A stretch of DNA of 64,000 nt from Moringa oleifera (GCA_021397835.1 JAJFZO010000087.1:2790001-2854000), one strand, 5' to 3'; shown: positions 13,178-26,025, numbered from the stretch's first letter. Numbers and translations are program-made. Notes: generated by a model from the letters alone, not told the origin.

Positions 13178-14346
13178 GTACCCCAACCAAGCCTCCCAAA
13201 TCATCAAAGGGAAAAACAAAACAAAACTTACCAACTACCCCACAAACCTATGCAATGACAAGCCAACCCAGGACTCCAAAACCATCAAGTCCTACCCAAA
13301 TTACCCAAAACCCTTTTTCTCCACTGGACACCTCTTATGCAGGAGTACTAGTCCAGCCAAGCCAATGTCAAGCCTAAACCAGCCATGTTAGCCAAGCCTT
13401 AATCCAGTATAGCCCAACAACCCAAAAACATGACGCTCAATATGTAACCAAAGAATTCCTGCTCCCCCTATGTTATATTGATATCTCTGCAGGAGTTGAA
13501 GAAGACAGTATTTCACTGTCTCAATTACTCAAACGAACTTTTCTTCCAAATTTCCACTATATCACGGACAACCCCCAAAAAACCCAAAGGTTTTACGAAT
13601 TTATTTTAGTAGATACCCAATCTGCTGAAATAACCCATACAGAAGATCAAACAGATCCCTCAAAAATAGCCTATTCAAAATGCCGCATCAAGAAAGTCAT
13701 CACTGAAAAACAATGGGATCAAAGCCCATTTACCTCCAAACACTTCTCCCAAAAATTCATCCCCCAATCTTTCAATTATCAAGATTACAAAGATGCCTGG
13801 TGTAGAGCATTCCTTATCAGGAATACTACCCACTCCTGGTTCTTTCATTTTGACAAAAAATCATCCAGGTCATTCCCAAATTGGTTCTCAGAATGGTGGT
13901 ATTACATGGGAAGCTCCCCTGAAATATTACCTCTAACCATTCGTCAAGGATATGACGAATTTGCCAAAATGGTCAGACTCCCAGACAACATCAAATTCCT
14001 CATGTTTTCAAACATTTTCTCCATACCATGGATATTCTGTTGGGACTATAAGGTAACACAAATACTCCCCGTCCCACTGAATCAACACTTAGCCAGACAA
14101 CACCGCATCAAATGGTGGAAGTCTTTCCATTCTGCTGATGCTGAACTCCCTACAGTCATGTTTTGGCTCACAACCAACCCGGACAAACTTATTCATCCAA
14201 TCCACCAGACACCCAGTCAACCTATCCAGACCAGCCCATCGATCAGCCCATCCATTACCATGACAAAGAAGGACTATCGAAGGCAACTCCAACAAGCCCT
14301 CTCTCAACTGGGCAGCGACTCAGATGAAGAGGAAGACGAAGTCTAA
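13174..14346 (+). pseudogene. Pararetroviral second ORF (unknown function), one in-frame stop
   Basis: Begins with ATG at 13174 overlapping the preceding TGA as ATGA, the arrangement used for stop-restart translation. The frame stays open to TAA 14344-14346 except for one TAA at 13375-13377; 390 sense codons plus two stops. The first 70 residues are Pro/Thr/Ser/Lys-rich. The middle is Trp- and Phe-rich (13800-14140, including a WWYYMG block). The end is Asp/Glu-rich. Florendoviruses carry a second ORF in this position with no assigned role, and I cannot assign one. A single stop in almost 400 codons means this copy decayed little here. Confidence 0.75.
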
Positions 14347-14417
14347 GACCCCTTTGGGGGCCCATTGGCACAAGACCCTTTTGAATTATGAAAAATCTCA
14401 GGCTCCACTAGGAGTCC

Positions 14418-14480
14418 ACAAAAAAAAAAGAGAAAAGAAAAAGAAAAGAAAAAAAAGAAAAGAAAAAGAAAAAGAAATTT
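14418..14480 (+). other. Purine-only tract after pararetroviral ORF2
   Basis: Roughly 57 consecutive A/G bases at 14420-14477, directly after the second viral ORF. Pararetroviruses use purine-rich tracts to prime plus-strand DNA, so this is a candidate primer site, though it is longer and more A-rich than a minimal tract and could have expanded as a simple repeat. Confidence 0.5.
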
Positions 14481-14619
14481 TTCTAACCTACTTTTTTTGC
14501 AGGGATAAGACAAAACAAGAGGCTATGGATTAGAACGAATCCAAAGCCATCAAAAGAAGCCAAGGAAAAAGACGATGGATAAGAACGAATCCAAAGCCAC
14601 CACATGACAAAGACACATG

Positions 14620-14990
14620 GCCAACCTTCACTCACTACTTTTCAAAAAGAAAAGAAAAGCTGAGTTGGTCATATGCAAAAGGATAAGGAGGAATCTTATG
14701 CCATCAAGCAAACGGACAAGTCAACCTCCACTCAGAAAAGAAAAACTGAGTTGGCCACCAAAATCAAGAATGACAAGATATCACCAAAGCCAAAAGGATA
14801 AGCAGGAATCTTATGCCATCAAGCAAACGGACAAGCCAACCTCCACTCAGAAAAGAAAAACTGAGTTGGCCACCAAAATCAAGAATGACAAGACATCACC
14901 AAAGCCAACCTTCACTCACTACTTTTCTTTTGAGAAAAGAAAAGCTGAGTTGGCCACCAAAATCAAAAAAGGACAAAGATATCACCAAAA
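14620..14990 (+). repeat. Diverged tandem repeats in the pararetroviral intergenic region
   Basis: Four imperfect copies beginning with YCAACCTYCACTCA at about 14620, 14720, 14835 and 14904. Each runs into a shared segment containing AGCTGAGTTGGCCACCAAAATC or a close variant. Spacing is 100, 115 and 69 bp, so units have internal gains and losses. The block lies just upstream of the viral TATA box, where caulimovirids carry enhancer-like promoter repeats. Confidence 0.8.
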
Positions 14991-15022
14991 GCAAAGAAGA
15001 ACAACCGGAGAGCTCCTCTCAC

Positions 15023-15030
15023 TATAAATA
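15023..15030 (+). promoter_or_regulatory. Pararetroviral TATA box
   Basis: TATAAATA in a CTCACTATAAATAAGG context, downstream of the repeat block and about 300 bp before a poly(A) signal. This order (promoter, short leader, poly(A) signal) is expected for the terminally redundant pregenomic RNA of a caulimovirid. The predicted RNA start is about 15050-15060. Confidence 0.7.
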
Positions 15031-15325
15031 AGGACCTCAAAGATACTAAGAGGCAGGCTTTTCATCTCCAAGACTTCTCATTCAAGACTTACCATCTCCA
15101 AAACTTTCATCCAAAGTTTCGAAGATCCCTACAATCTTCGATACACACCAACCCTTTCTTCAATAATCCCAAACACCTCAAGAGCTCATAGTTTATGAGC
15201 AAATACTTTCTGTATTATAAGTTAGAAGACTATACCTGGCAGCAATTTTGTAAGATCTACTTTATGTTTCTTGTTTTGTTTTAAAGTTTGCAATATCGTG
15301 TCTTTATTGTATTACACTTTGTTTT

Positions 15326-15331
15326 AATAAA
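15326..15331 (+). terminator. Pararetroviral poly(A) signal
   Basis: AATAAA about 300 bp after the viral TATA box, in a T-rich stretch. In caulimovirids the signal lies downstream of the promoter so that it is read on the second pass round the circle. Recognisable viral sequence ends shortly after, near 15400. Confidence 0.6.
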
Positions 15332-15420
15332 TTCCAGTATTAATGTTTTGCTTCCCATTGTGCTTTTAATTCTTTGTTTTTATCTTAATAAAAATATAAA
15401 CAAAGCAAGACGAAAGCAAC

Positions 15421-18400
15421 GATAATTATTTATATTTGTAAAATTACTCTTTTTTTTCTTTATATTTTATGTTTAAAAATATTAGATGATTTTTTTATAT
15501 TTTTTATTTTAAAAACTTGAGATGTTTGAATACTTGATGTTAAAATCAATTAATTATTTATTTTTTAATTAAAAGTGAAGTTTTTGCTATATCTGAAATA
15601 GAAGACACATTTTCATGTTTTTAATATATTTTATTTTTTGAAAATAGTACAATTTAAATGGTCACTATTCCTGGAGTTTCATTATGTAAAAAAAAAAAAC
15701 TAACTTTTTCTTATAATATAACTGAGTAGGAATAACTGGCAACAACTCAAATGGTTATTTTCATGCTTCTTGGTTTTTTTCTGTTATTTTTTTTTAAATT
15801 AATTTATAGTATTGAAATAAATTTTATTCTTCTGACAAATATTTATACAGAAGTAGCTTTTAAGGCTTGAATTTCAGTGGGACCCGTGATCTTTTTCTTA
15901 AGAAGAAATGATTGATGAAAAATTAAATGTATAATCCTTTTACAAAACTGAATTCATAAAAATAAACAAATAAATAAAAGTTATATTACTCACCAAGATG
16001 ATTAGAAAGGCGAGTTGCCGTTGGGACTTAGGGAGATTTGAAGTAGAAAGAAATTATGATATTCTTGCACAATCTTCTAAACAGTAATGCTTTTTCCCGA
16101 GGATTAAGAAGAAATCTTACTCGTTACTTCATCTTCTCATCTGAGGAACATTGTTTGTTAGGAGGACTAGAAAATGAAATCTCGTCATCAAATAATTCAT
16201 TGTTCGGTGCCGTTTGGATCCAAGTTCAGAGGGGGACCAGACCCGAATCAAAGAGCCACGTAAGCATGAGCACAGCGCGAGGAAAATCTGACAATACAGT
16301 GGCATTTTTACAGTTACATTACTTGTATTATGGGATAGTTCTGTGGAGTTTGGCTTCCCGAAGCGCTTAAATGACGGAGGCACTGACTTCCACAGAGCCA
16401 GATTTGGTGAGGTGAAACTTGTTCGTTTCCCATACCACAAAACGCCACCGTTTTCTCACACGCAACACAATATCCTACGACTCATTTGAGCTCCCCGATC
16501 CTTTTCTCTGCCCAAAAGCGACGTCGTTGGGTTTAGCTAATATTACCACTCAGCTGAGCAGGGCGGATCCTCAAGCTAGGCGAACACGTGTCGTTTTGTC
16601 TAGTCATGCAAGTCATTTTACATGGTTATAATGTAAATTAAGTACGCTGTAAATATTATTCGGAGAGTTTATAAATAATATTAAGCTCCGTTGTCATGAT
16701 ATTAAAGGAATAATTAAAATAAGTTGGTAAGTCTATTTCATGTGAGCAAATCAACATTATAATATCAAAAAATTAAAAATTAAGCAAAGATTTTACTACA
16801 TGATTCATGTCATCGCCCACTAAGAAGAAAAAGATGGGCACCTCCAAATTGAGCAATCACATTAGTGGAATTCTTAAACCAAATACAATATAGAGCTATA
16901 CTTGTCCTTATCAATGGATCCAAAGCCAAGGAAGAATACCCATCTCTAGTTAATAGTATATTTCTGTGTTTTATCTATAAGTATCTTAAATCAATGGTTT
17001 CTTTAATAGAGCCTTTCTCCATCAAAATGGACCCGACGGGAAAGTGCTGTCGTTTTGACCGTAACCCCAGCAGTCGGACCCAGTGACCCTGTGTTCTTGC
17101 TTCTAAAACTACTGCTGCAGCTTACGATAACTTCTGGATCTTTCTGTAATTGGGCTGGGCCTGGGCGCCTGGCTATACTCATTGACGGAACAGAAAGGCC
17201 CGTGTTGCGAATGGGCCTTAATGTCTGGTTCCCCATGAGAACCCAAAATATTGCAGCAGACGGACGGGACCAAAGGGCTTCAACGTCTTCTTCCAAGGCA
17301 CATTACCAACATTAATATATGCAATTCATCTTAATTATATAAAATAAGATCTCTTATCTTAATATTCATAATTTTTAAAATTTTTTAAAAAATATAAATT
17401 AAACTAAATTAAAATATAAATTCAATCGATATTACAAAATGCATATGAATTAATTTTTTATATTTATTCATGTTTATATTAATTTTAAATAAATTATGAA
17501 TATAATGTAATAAAATAATGAGTAATGAAAGTACTTAGACAAAGAAAATTCATTAACAAAATTTGTAGAAATAAAACCTCTGATAAAAAGAATCTTATGT
17601 TGTCTTTTTATCCTTTCTACAAAGCCTTTTGATAATGAGTGCCTTTTGGGTCCTCATTTAACCTTTCTCCTCATGGGCATTGGGCATATGAGGAGCTTTC
17701 GACTTTACATCTCCTTGACCACAAAAATAAGGATAAAGATTTATTGTTAATTTAACATATTAATGTAAAAATAAAAAATTTTAATTATTAATTTTAATAA
17801 AAAATCACGTGTTATCATTTTATTAAAAATTAATATAACTTAAATTAAAAAAACTCAAATTTTAAAAATAAGTAGACTTTTCTTCAGCTTTTTAAGTAAT
17901 TAAATGCTTATAGGATGAAAGAGAAGCATGCCACGGCTTTGATCTAATGAGCCATGTGACCAACATAAATATTGTGGGGTTGTAGTCTAGTTTCTTGTGC
18001 AGAGATTGTCCTATAGTTTTGTCTTGTTGAAATCAAATGTAAAAATATCATCGCCAAAGTCGAAAATCATGAGTCATTGATGTCTCAATGTGATGAATCC
18101 TAAAGTCCCTTTTAATATACATATATAAAACTTGTTTGTTTGTCAATTATTTTAAAAAATCATAATTTTTTTATTAATTAAAGTTTTGTTGATTTTTTAA
18201 AAGATATTAATATATAAAAAATTAATAAAATTAATAATCAAAATTTTATACATTTTTTTTATCCTATTAACTTAATAAATCATAAAAAATATATATTTTA
18301 TAAATTTAAAAAATGAACTTGAAATGAGAGTAAATTTTACTTGATTCATTTTTGAGACATTTTAAAAACAAAAATATCATCAACTTTTTACAAGGAATTG

Positions 18401-21400
18401 AATCAAGTTCAATTTAGATCAAACTGAATGATTAGATGTATAATTAATTTAATTGATATATTTAAATTTAAGGTAAAGATTATTTTAAATTTGGAGTTTT
18501 ATTTTCTTTTTTCAAATCAAACCTAACTTTTGAAACGTTTCCAAATAAATTTTGATTTATTGATTTTATTTGATTAAACTTGTTGAAAATGATTATGAAA
18601 AATTAATAAATTTTTATATAAAATGCCTACAAAATTTATCAAATGGATTTTACATTCTATTTTAATTTCATCCCCCAAATTTAAATAATTTTCAACTAAT
18701 AAGCTATTTTATATGAATTTTTAAAATTTTTAATAGTATAAATTTTTTAAAAATATTTTTAATACTAAAAAAATTTAAATTTTTTTATAATGATAGTTTA
18801 AATATTTACTTTATATTAAAAAAAATTTCAAGCCAAAATTTATTGTAAAATATCTTAAATTTTTAAAATTTTGATTAAACTTAATTTGATCTAAATTAAT
18901 AGATCAATGTTAATTTATTTATAGGCATTTTAAAAGTCAAGTTTTAATCGAAGAGGAAAAGTAAAATCGAGGGTTTCAAATGATCTTTAATCTTAAATTT
19001 AAAATTAAGATAAATTTATTTTTTAAAAATATTTAATCTATAAATATCCATTATATGCTATTACAAATATGGTCATTTTAAAACAATAACAAAGAGTGAA
19101 AAACATCCCTTAATTGAAAGAATAATCTTTTTCGTTTGAGTATATTATTGAATAGATTAATTGCAAGAGTTTTTAAGTGTTTAAAAGACTTAAAAGGCTA
19201 GTAACAACTTTTATAGTATATTTAGTTTGCGAAATAAAATAAAAAAGAAAATGAAATAGATGTTATATAAATAAAATAGTTAATATTTATTTAGTTTAAT
19301 AGAATAAAATAAATTAGAAATTAGTATTAATGTAGTTGATTTAATTAAAAAATGAGATAGAAAAGTCTAAAAATTATTATATTTTTTTAATCAAATTAAT
19401 AAATATTTTTATAATTAAATTTTTATGAAAATATTATTAATTAATAAATATGTTATAATTATTATTATAAAAATAATATTATGTAAATAATATTTTAATA
19501 ATTATTTTTTATTTTCAAATGTTATTATTACAAAAAACATGTGAGTATTAATTTATATTCTAATAATGATAACATATTATAAAAATAAATATGATCATTA
19601 ATTAGTATTTTATAATTATTTTTCATTGAGATGAAAAAGATAAGTATGTAAGCTAGTAATTTAATAATTTTTTTCGAAGTATGCGGGGTACTAAAAATTT
19701 GTAACTATGTTATCATGGAATAGCCATTTTGAGTCGAATTAAGCAAAAATCAGATTATGATCAAATCAAATCGAGCAACTGATTTTGGATTGATTTAGTT
19801 TGAATTTCTTTTATTTTCAATTTGATTCGAGTTAAATTTTTTAACCCAAATAATTGATTGATTAAGTTCGATTTTAATGCTAAAACTCAATCAACACTGA
19901 ATCAAATAAATATGTGACAATTTATTAAATCTTATTGATGAATTTATCAAATGCTTATGATCGCAATTGTGTTTAACATAAATGCGATTATATTTAATTA
20001 TACATAAATATATAAGCAACATTAACCTTAATTTTTTTCTACCTACTTTTTTCTTTGAAGCGTTCTTTCTCCTTTTTTATAATTATTTTTTCTACCTATT
20101 TCTTTTGAAGAAGTTCTTCCTCACTTCTTTTGTTGTTTGCTTTGAATCATGAGTCAAGTCCTCTTTTCTCATAAGTTCTTTTTCAACAAATCAATTAATT
20201 TTTTAATTTTTTAATTTGTGTTGATAGGAAAGAAAATTATTGTCTTTTTTTTTTTGAAAATCTTTTAATTCATATATGTTGCCTTATAGTAATGGCTTAT
20301 TCATCATGAATCCTCAACTTTATATTATTTATTTACTATAACTTTATACTTGTTTTATAATATGTACTTTAGATTTTTCTTTATGAATTGATTATAGGAA
20401 TTTGATTGTTATTAGTTGAAAATTTTAATATGTAAAATATATATTTAAACTTGCATTATATGTTATTTTACATGATTTATAATTTTTGTATAAGTTACCT
20501 TAGCATTTGTAATTTATTTTACAATAATATATATATATATGATTTATTAAATGTTTACTTTATCATATTGATTTTAAATTTTCACATAATTTAAAAGTTA
20601 AATTAAAAAATTATTTTTGATTTTTATTTTTCTATTGATTATGAGATTAAAATTATGTTCAAAGATCATTATTATTTATCTAAAAATCTACTCAAATTAA
20701 ACTGAATTGAATCTGTTCGGTTTAGTTCATATCACTCAATTTGATCTGTTTGATTCAGATATAATTTTCTTAAAATAGACCAAAATCGATTTAGATTTGA
20801 ATTAGATTTTAAACTGGATTAAACTAAATAATGAATACTGTTAATTGTGAGGGTTCACTTAAGATATGTTATTTCTAGTGTTTAAAAATAAAAACATATC
20901 AAAGAATTATTTAATAAAAGTAAATCAAATATAAAAAGAGATTCTATCTAAGATAAGGTAAGAATGAAATTTCTATTCCTAGAAAATTCACGTGAATTGT
21001 AAGATCTTGTTTATGATGTTAAAATCAACAAATTAATTTGAAACTAATATGAAGTGATAGGGCTTTGGGTTGCATATGTTTTCTATGCAAAAGACATTGA
21101 ATAATGCAAAAGACATTTTATCACAGTTTGATTCATCAAATACAATAATTTTTTTTTTTAAAATAGTAAATATAAAAAGATTGAATTAAATTTTATTTTT
21201 ATTTAAATTTTAATACATTGATTACATTAATTATATTTTAATTTAATATAAATTATCTTAATTATAATGATGTGACATTTTAATTATTAAAATATTTTTA
21301 AAATAATAGATAAATTTAATATTTTGTTTTATATTTATTATTTTAATATTTATTAATTTTTAATTTTTTAAAATGTAAAAATTATATAAAATTTTAATAT

Positions 21401-21958
21401 TTACATCATATTATAAATTAAATATGTTTAAAAAATGATAAAACTAATTGTAATATATTATTTAAATTTAAATTTAAATAATTATAAAAAATTAAAAATA
21501 TATTTATTATTAAATACTTTAAAAATAATTCAGATGAAAATTTCACTTTATGTTAGACTTATTTTTTAAATTTGAATAATTTTTAATTTAAAATTTATTT
21601 TTATAAAATTTCTAAAATTTTAATAATATAAATTTTTAAAAAATATTTTTAGTATTTAAATTTTTTTACGTATTTTCGTGATGATAGATTAAATATTTTA
21701 ATTTAAATATATTTTTTAAAAATTAATTTAAATTTAAATTCAATTAAATCCATATATATATAATTTTTATATTTTGCATATTTACTAAAAAGAATAGAAA
21801 GTTCCTCTTGCAAGAAATCAACTGCACTTGCAGTGTGCTTGTTTTTGTCCATCTGTGATGTTGCTCCTGGAAACAACACCTACTCTAGTAATCTCCGTCT
21901 TCAAATTTCTTTGATTCGGATTCAATCTCTTCAATTCCTTAATCCAATTTCGTCATCG
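15421..21958. other. Gene-free intergenic DNA with two GC-richer islands
   Basis: No coding region is supported. Islands at about 16000-16640 and 16800-17310 are richer in GC and contain short near-palindromes such as GACGTCGTT and stretches like CACGTGTCGTTTTG, but the open frames across them show no recognisable protein. The rest is AT-rich. Segments near 18640-18900 and 21535-21740 look like members of one dispersed AT-rich family. A stretch from about 19720 to 20830 has motifs of the kind GATTTGATTCGAGTT at both ends and may be a decayed transposon. The last 150 bases are the TOD1-like 5' region. Confidence 0.5.
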
Positions 21959-24900
21959 ATGTTCAATAACAACAGTGTATCAATCTCAATATCGGACGAT
22001 GAGTCGGACGAACTCGGTCGAATGCGAGCTCGAGTTCGTAGGAAGCGCAGGAAACCAGCACACCATATCAACAAGGAGTTGCCTCGCCGAGTTATTAGGT
22101 TCTTCGTTAAGTACTGGACGGTCTTGATCTTTCTTCCGGCTGCTGGGTTGCTCGTATTTGAGGCCACGAGGATTGGCAGGAAGCCGAGTCCGGAGGTGAA
22201 CCCGGGACTCAGTGAGGTTCGGAAACCGAGTCTTGTGGAGAACTCAGAGCTCAGTGCGATGCAGAAACCGAGTCTGGGAAAGAAAACTGAGGGAAATTTG
22301 AATCGGTTAGATCCTGTTACTCGGGTTGTCGGTGGTGTAAGAGAACGTGAGTGATTTCTGAATTTAATTTGTCTCAAAAGTAATCTCTAGGAAATAAAAA
22401 GTTTACCACAATTTGCATTTTGCTTGAGAGTCCACTGAGACGGTTTGCTTTCAGATCATGCCGCGTTTAAATTTTTCTGGTCTCTTCGTATGGAACTTCT
22501 CACTTCGGCATCAGCATTCGCGCAGTCTCTGTTTAAAGACCTTTGTTATTATGTCAAAATTTCCTTTTCTTTTATTTTCTGACTATATTATGCATTGGTA
22601 GGGTACTCCAAATCTTTGGATAAGAAATAAAACATTTAATAAATTGATGAGTCCAGTTTGTATGGAAGTCAAATTGTGCCAAATTGATTTACGTCATTAA
22701 GCTTGCAGAAGTTTTCTGCTCCATTCTATTGGGAAAAGATGATTTGGTTGTTGGTGAACTGCTCAGTTGCAATAAGCTAGAACTTTTGATGGAAGAACTG
22801 TATTTTTTTTTTCCCTTAATCTTTCTCTGCTTGTATCAGATAAAGCTACTGTTTGAGAATCATCAACCTTCAATCTTTGGTTGTTGTCTCCCTTGTTTGA
22901 TTCTGACTGTTTGATATGTTGCTTCGTAGAAAACAGCTTTATATTTGGAGTATGTCATGTTCTATGCCTGTAGAAGGTTCATCCAAGAGAGAGGACAAAG
23001 AGGGCAAGGGGGTTGGGAGCGAGGTGGATTGATGGTCTATTTTGGTAGGGGCATAGGGAAGGAAAGAAGAAACTTGTAGAGGACTTTTATTTAGGAAAGA
23101 TGTTTGTTCAAAACTGAGATGCAATTTGTCTATATTTTCTGTCAAAGATTGATGGCCTTATGTTGTGAAATTGTAAGTGGGTCGACAGACTTTTAGTGAC
23201 GTTAACATGATATGCTAGACAAGTATATATAAGAGAAGAACTTTGTTGAGCATTTGAGAATCAATTTCATTACTTTTTGCAGCATCATTTATTGCTTGTA
23301 TGAAAAGGTATGATATATCAAGACTATTAAGAATGCTCCTGCAGTTTGAAACAAAATGTTAGTGTTGTTGATTGTACTGTTGTTTTCTATCTCTTATCTC
23401 TTTCATATGATGGATTTGGAAATGGTTCAGTAAGTGACATCTGTCTATGGATCATATCAGGTTGCTTGAAGCTCCTTCCTCCTGAAGAACTCAACCATCT
23501 GGATATTCCTGTCACTGAAGAATCCAGCAGCCCTGTTAAAAAAGTGATATACTTGTCAGATAATGATTCATCTTATGTGGGAGGGAACACAACTCTCTCT
23601 CGACAAAGCACTGATGGAACAAGATTTAATTTATTTACGGGAAACCAAACTCTTAACCAGAGAGAGCAAAGTTTTAAGGTTGTAAGCTGCATCTTGATAA
23701 ATCTTGACCAAGCTTAGGATATCAATGAACTATATTATCTTACATTTTTGAATGAAAAGTGCTCTTCTTTTGCTGAATGATGAATTTCTGAGTACCAGAC
23801 TTCTCTAAGTAGTGTTTCTTATTTATTGGTTGCTGCTCATATCCTCACAGAACTTTTGCTTGCTTACAGGTGAAAGAAACAGTTAATGTACATTGTGGGT
23901 TTTACAACGAGAATGGAGGGTTTAGACTTTCTGACAAGGACAAAAGTTTTATGCAAACATGCAAAGTTGTGGTGTCTACTTGTGCATTTGGAGGTGGAGA
24001 TGACCTTTATCAACCAATAGGAATGTCAGAGACATCTCTTCAAAAGGTTAGCATATATGATGTGGAAATATACTTTTTTACTTGTGTTCTGCTTTCTTAT
24101 ATCTATGTTTGTAATGGGCTTTCTGGCTGCAGGTTTGCTATGTTGCATTTTGGGATGAAATCACTCTCGCCGCACAGGAGTCACAGGGGCACAAAGTTGG
24201 CCAGGACAAATCTATAGGGAAATGGCGTATTGTGGTTGTACGGGATCTTCCATTTGTGGACCAAAGATTAAATGGTAAAATCCCAAAGGTATAATAGTTA
24301 TTGATAAGCTTACTTCCTTACATTATATCACTTCCTGGTGAATCATTTAGCAGTTTTTCTTGAAATATTTTATCCATGTAGTGTAATACTTGTGATTCTC
24401 CCTACTCATGCGCATATCCTTTGTTATTTTCATATTTTTGTTGGGAAATGTATTTACTCCTTACGTCTTCTTTTGGTTTATTTTCTCTTCTGCTTGAGCT
24501 GGTCCTGGCGTCACTTTGTGGCTTTTGCTTTTTCACCATGAGCTTACGTGTACAAACTCATTTTCTTTGATTTGATTTGGAACTTTACTAAATTGTATTC
24601 GAAAGTTGCACTTGCATGATCACATCTCAATAGGTTTGAAATGTTGTGTGTCATTTTTGGCTATTATATAATGCATGCTCCTAGGCTGATTCTTTGTGAA
24701 CATTTCTTATCCACAGTTCACTTTGCAGTAACAACTGCATGTGTGACATTGTGCATTGCACATCTTTATGTAAGTTTTAATATCTCTATTATCAGATGTT
24801 GGCCCATCGTCTCTTCCCCAATGCGGAGTACTCAATTTGGGTGGACTCCAAATCCCAATTTAGGAGGGATCCTCTTGGTGTCCTTGAGGCCCTTCTTTGG

Positions 24901-26025
24901 CGATCAAATTCAGTTCTTGCAATTTCAGAGCATGGAGCTCGTAGTAGTGTGTATGATGAAGCCAAGGCTGTTGTAAAGAAGCACAAAGCAGGCCCTGAGG
25001 AAGTTGAGGTGCAGTTGACTCAATATCGCCACGATAACTTTCCTGAGGATAAGAGATTTAATGGAAAGAAAGGTACCCTTGGATTTTCTGTTTCTTGTTC
25101 TAAAGAATTTAGTAGATTGCCAAGAAATTTTAAACTAAGTAGGAGGAAATGATGCTTCATAATTGAGCTAATCTCTTAACTTTTCCATGCTGTATTGTTA
25201 GCACTACTTTTAATAATCTTGAGTAACAACCATTCAACCTACCTTCATTTTGTGCGCAAAGTTCTTCTGTACTTCATTCGCAATCATGTATATTCATCCT
25301 TTTGGAGCAAGAAGACTGGCTCTCTGTTATTCTGTCTTTAAATTACTTGTTATGCCTCCTCAAAGTTTTCTGGTTTGATCGTTTAGCTCGTGTGTACTGT
25401 TTATGCTGTAATCAAGTTATGGTTTAGAAATTTTGGACTTTACTGTGCCTTCTGATGATTATAACATGAGCCTTATCTATAAATTAAACCCCTCAAACCA
25501 AAACATGATGAATGTGGATTTTTTAAACCTTCTTGGGGTCTGAGCTCTCCAGCATCATCAGTGGGCTTTGATTTCTTCGATTAAAACCTTGATATGAGTG
25601 GGAAAAGCTGGTTTCAGATAGAAAAAGGTTAGCAGAACAAAATTAACTAAGGGAAAACTAAGCGCACATTCATAATATGAGTTTGGTGTCTTATCCATAT
25701 GAGTGAAGTTGTATTACCTCAGCCTTATTCTGTTCCACAAACTTCTATGAGTTTTTCTGTGTACTCAAGGATCGGATTGTTGGTTTGTGCAGCTCTGTCT
25801 GAATGCTCTGTCATTGTGCGGAAGCATACACCGCTAACTAATCTGTTTATGTGCATTTGGTTCAATGAAGTAGTTCGTTTCACTTCTCGTGATCAGCTCA
25901 GCTTTCCATTCGTTCTATGGCGGTTGAAAGTGCTCAAGGATATCAATATGTTCCCTGTCTGTACCCGCAAAGATCTTGTCAATAGCATGGGTCACATCCA
26001 CAAGGCAAAGCCTTTGATAAATTGA
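21959..26025 (+). CDS. TOD1/MUCI70 glycosyltransferase-like domain protein (formerly DUF616)
   Basis: Six exons join in frame: 21959-22346, 23461-23681, 23870-24046, 24133-24288, 24796-25072, 25793-26025; 483 aa. Exon 2 could instead end at 23678, which would remove one Val. The start ATG opens MFNNNSV; the upstream GTG extension is 5' UTR. A basic stretch (residues 22-32) is followed by one membrane segment (about 49-68), a type II Golgi-like layout. The stem has three 14-residue repeats (RKPS...). The C-terminal half is the conserved domain, with CAFGGGDDLYQP, FWDE and WVDSK (about 329-333), a DxD-like site. Arabidopsis TOD1 was reported as an alkaline ceramidase acting in turgor control, while MUCI70 acts in mucilage polysaccharide synthesis. 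Overall size fits TOD1 best, but I cannot separate the subfamilies by eye, so the enzymatic role is open. Confidence 0.85.
22178..22303 (+). repeat. Three 42-bp coding repeats in the TOD1-like stem
   Basis: Units 22178-22219, 22220-22261 and 22262-22303 encode 14-residue repeats beginning RKPS, RKPS and QKPS. They lie just after the membrane segment, in the variable stem, outside the catalytic-like domain. Confidence 0.85.

Larger units (their letters stand above)
8577..15400 (+). mobile_element. Partial endogenous pararetrovirus (Caulimoviridae, florendovirus-like)
   Basis: A decayed viral copy on the plus strand. In order it holds: a coat-protein-end and protease region (8599-10485, one in-frame stop), an AT-rich foreign stretch (10486-11604), reverse transcriptase and RNase H (11605-13177, one frameshift), a second ORF (13174-14346, one in-frame stop), a purine tract, diverged repeats, a TATA box and a poly(A) signal. 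No integrase, LTR or gag zinc knuckle is seen, which separates it from Ty3/Gypsy elements. The RT-RNase H followed by a second ORF fits florendoviruses as I know them. The movement protein and most of the coat protein are absent, so the copy is 5'-truncated. The edges are inferred from where coding-like composition starts and stops, uncertain by tens of bases on the left and about 50 on the right. Confidence 0.85.

Noticed and set aside
16056..17315. Open frames of 70-100 codons on both strands in the GC-richer islands
   Set aside because: No recognisable domain, overlapping frames on both strands are equally open, and no splice pattern links them.
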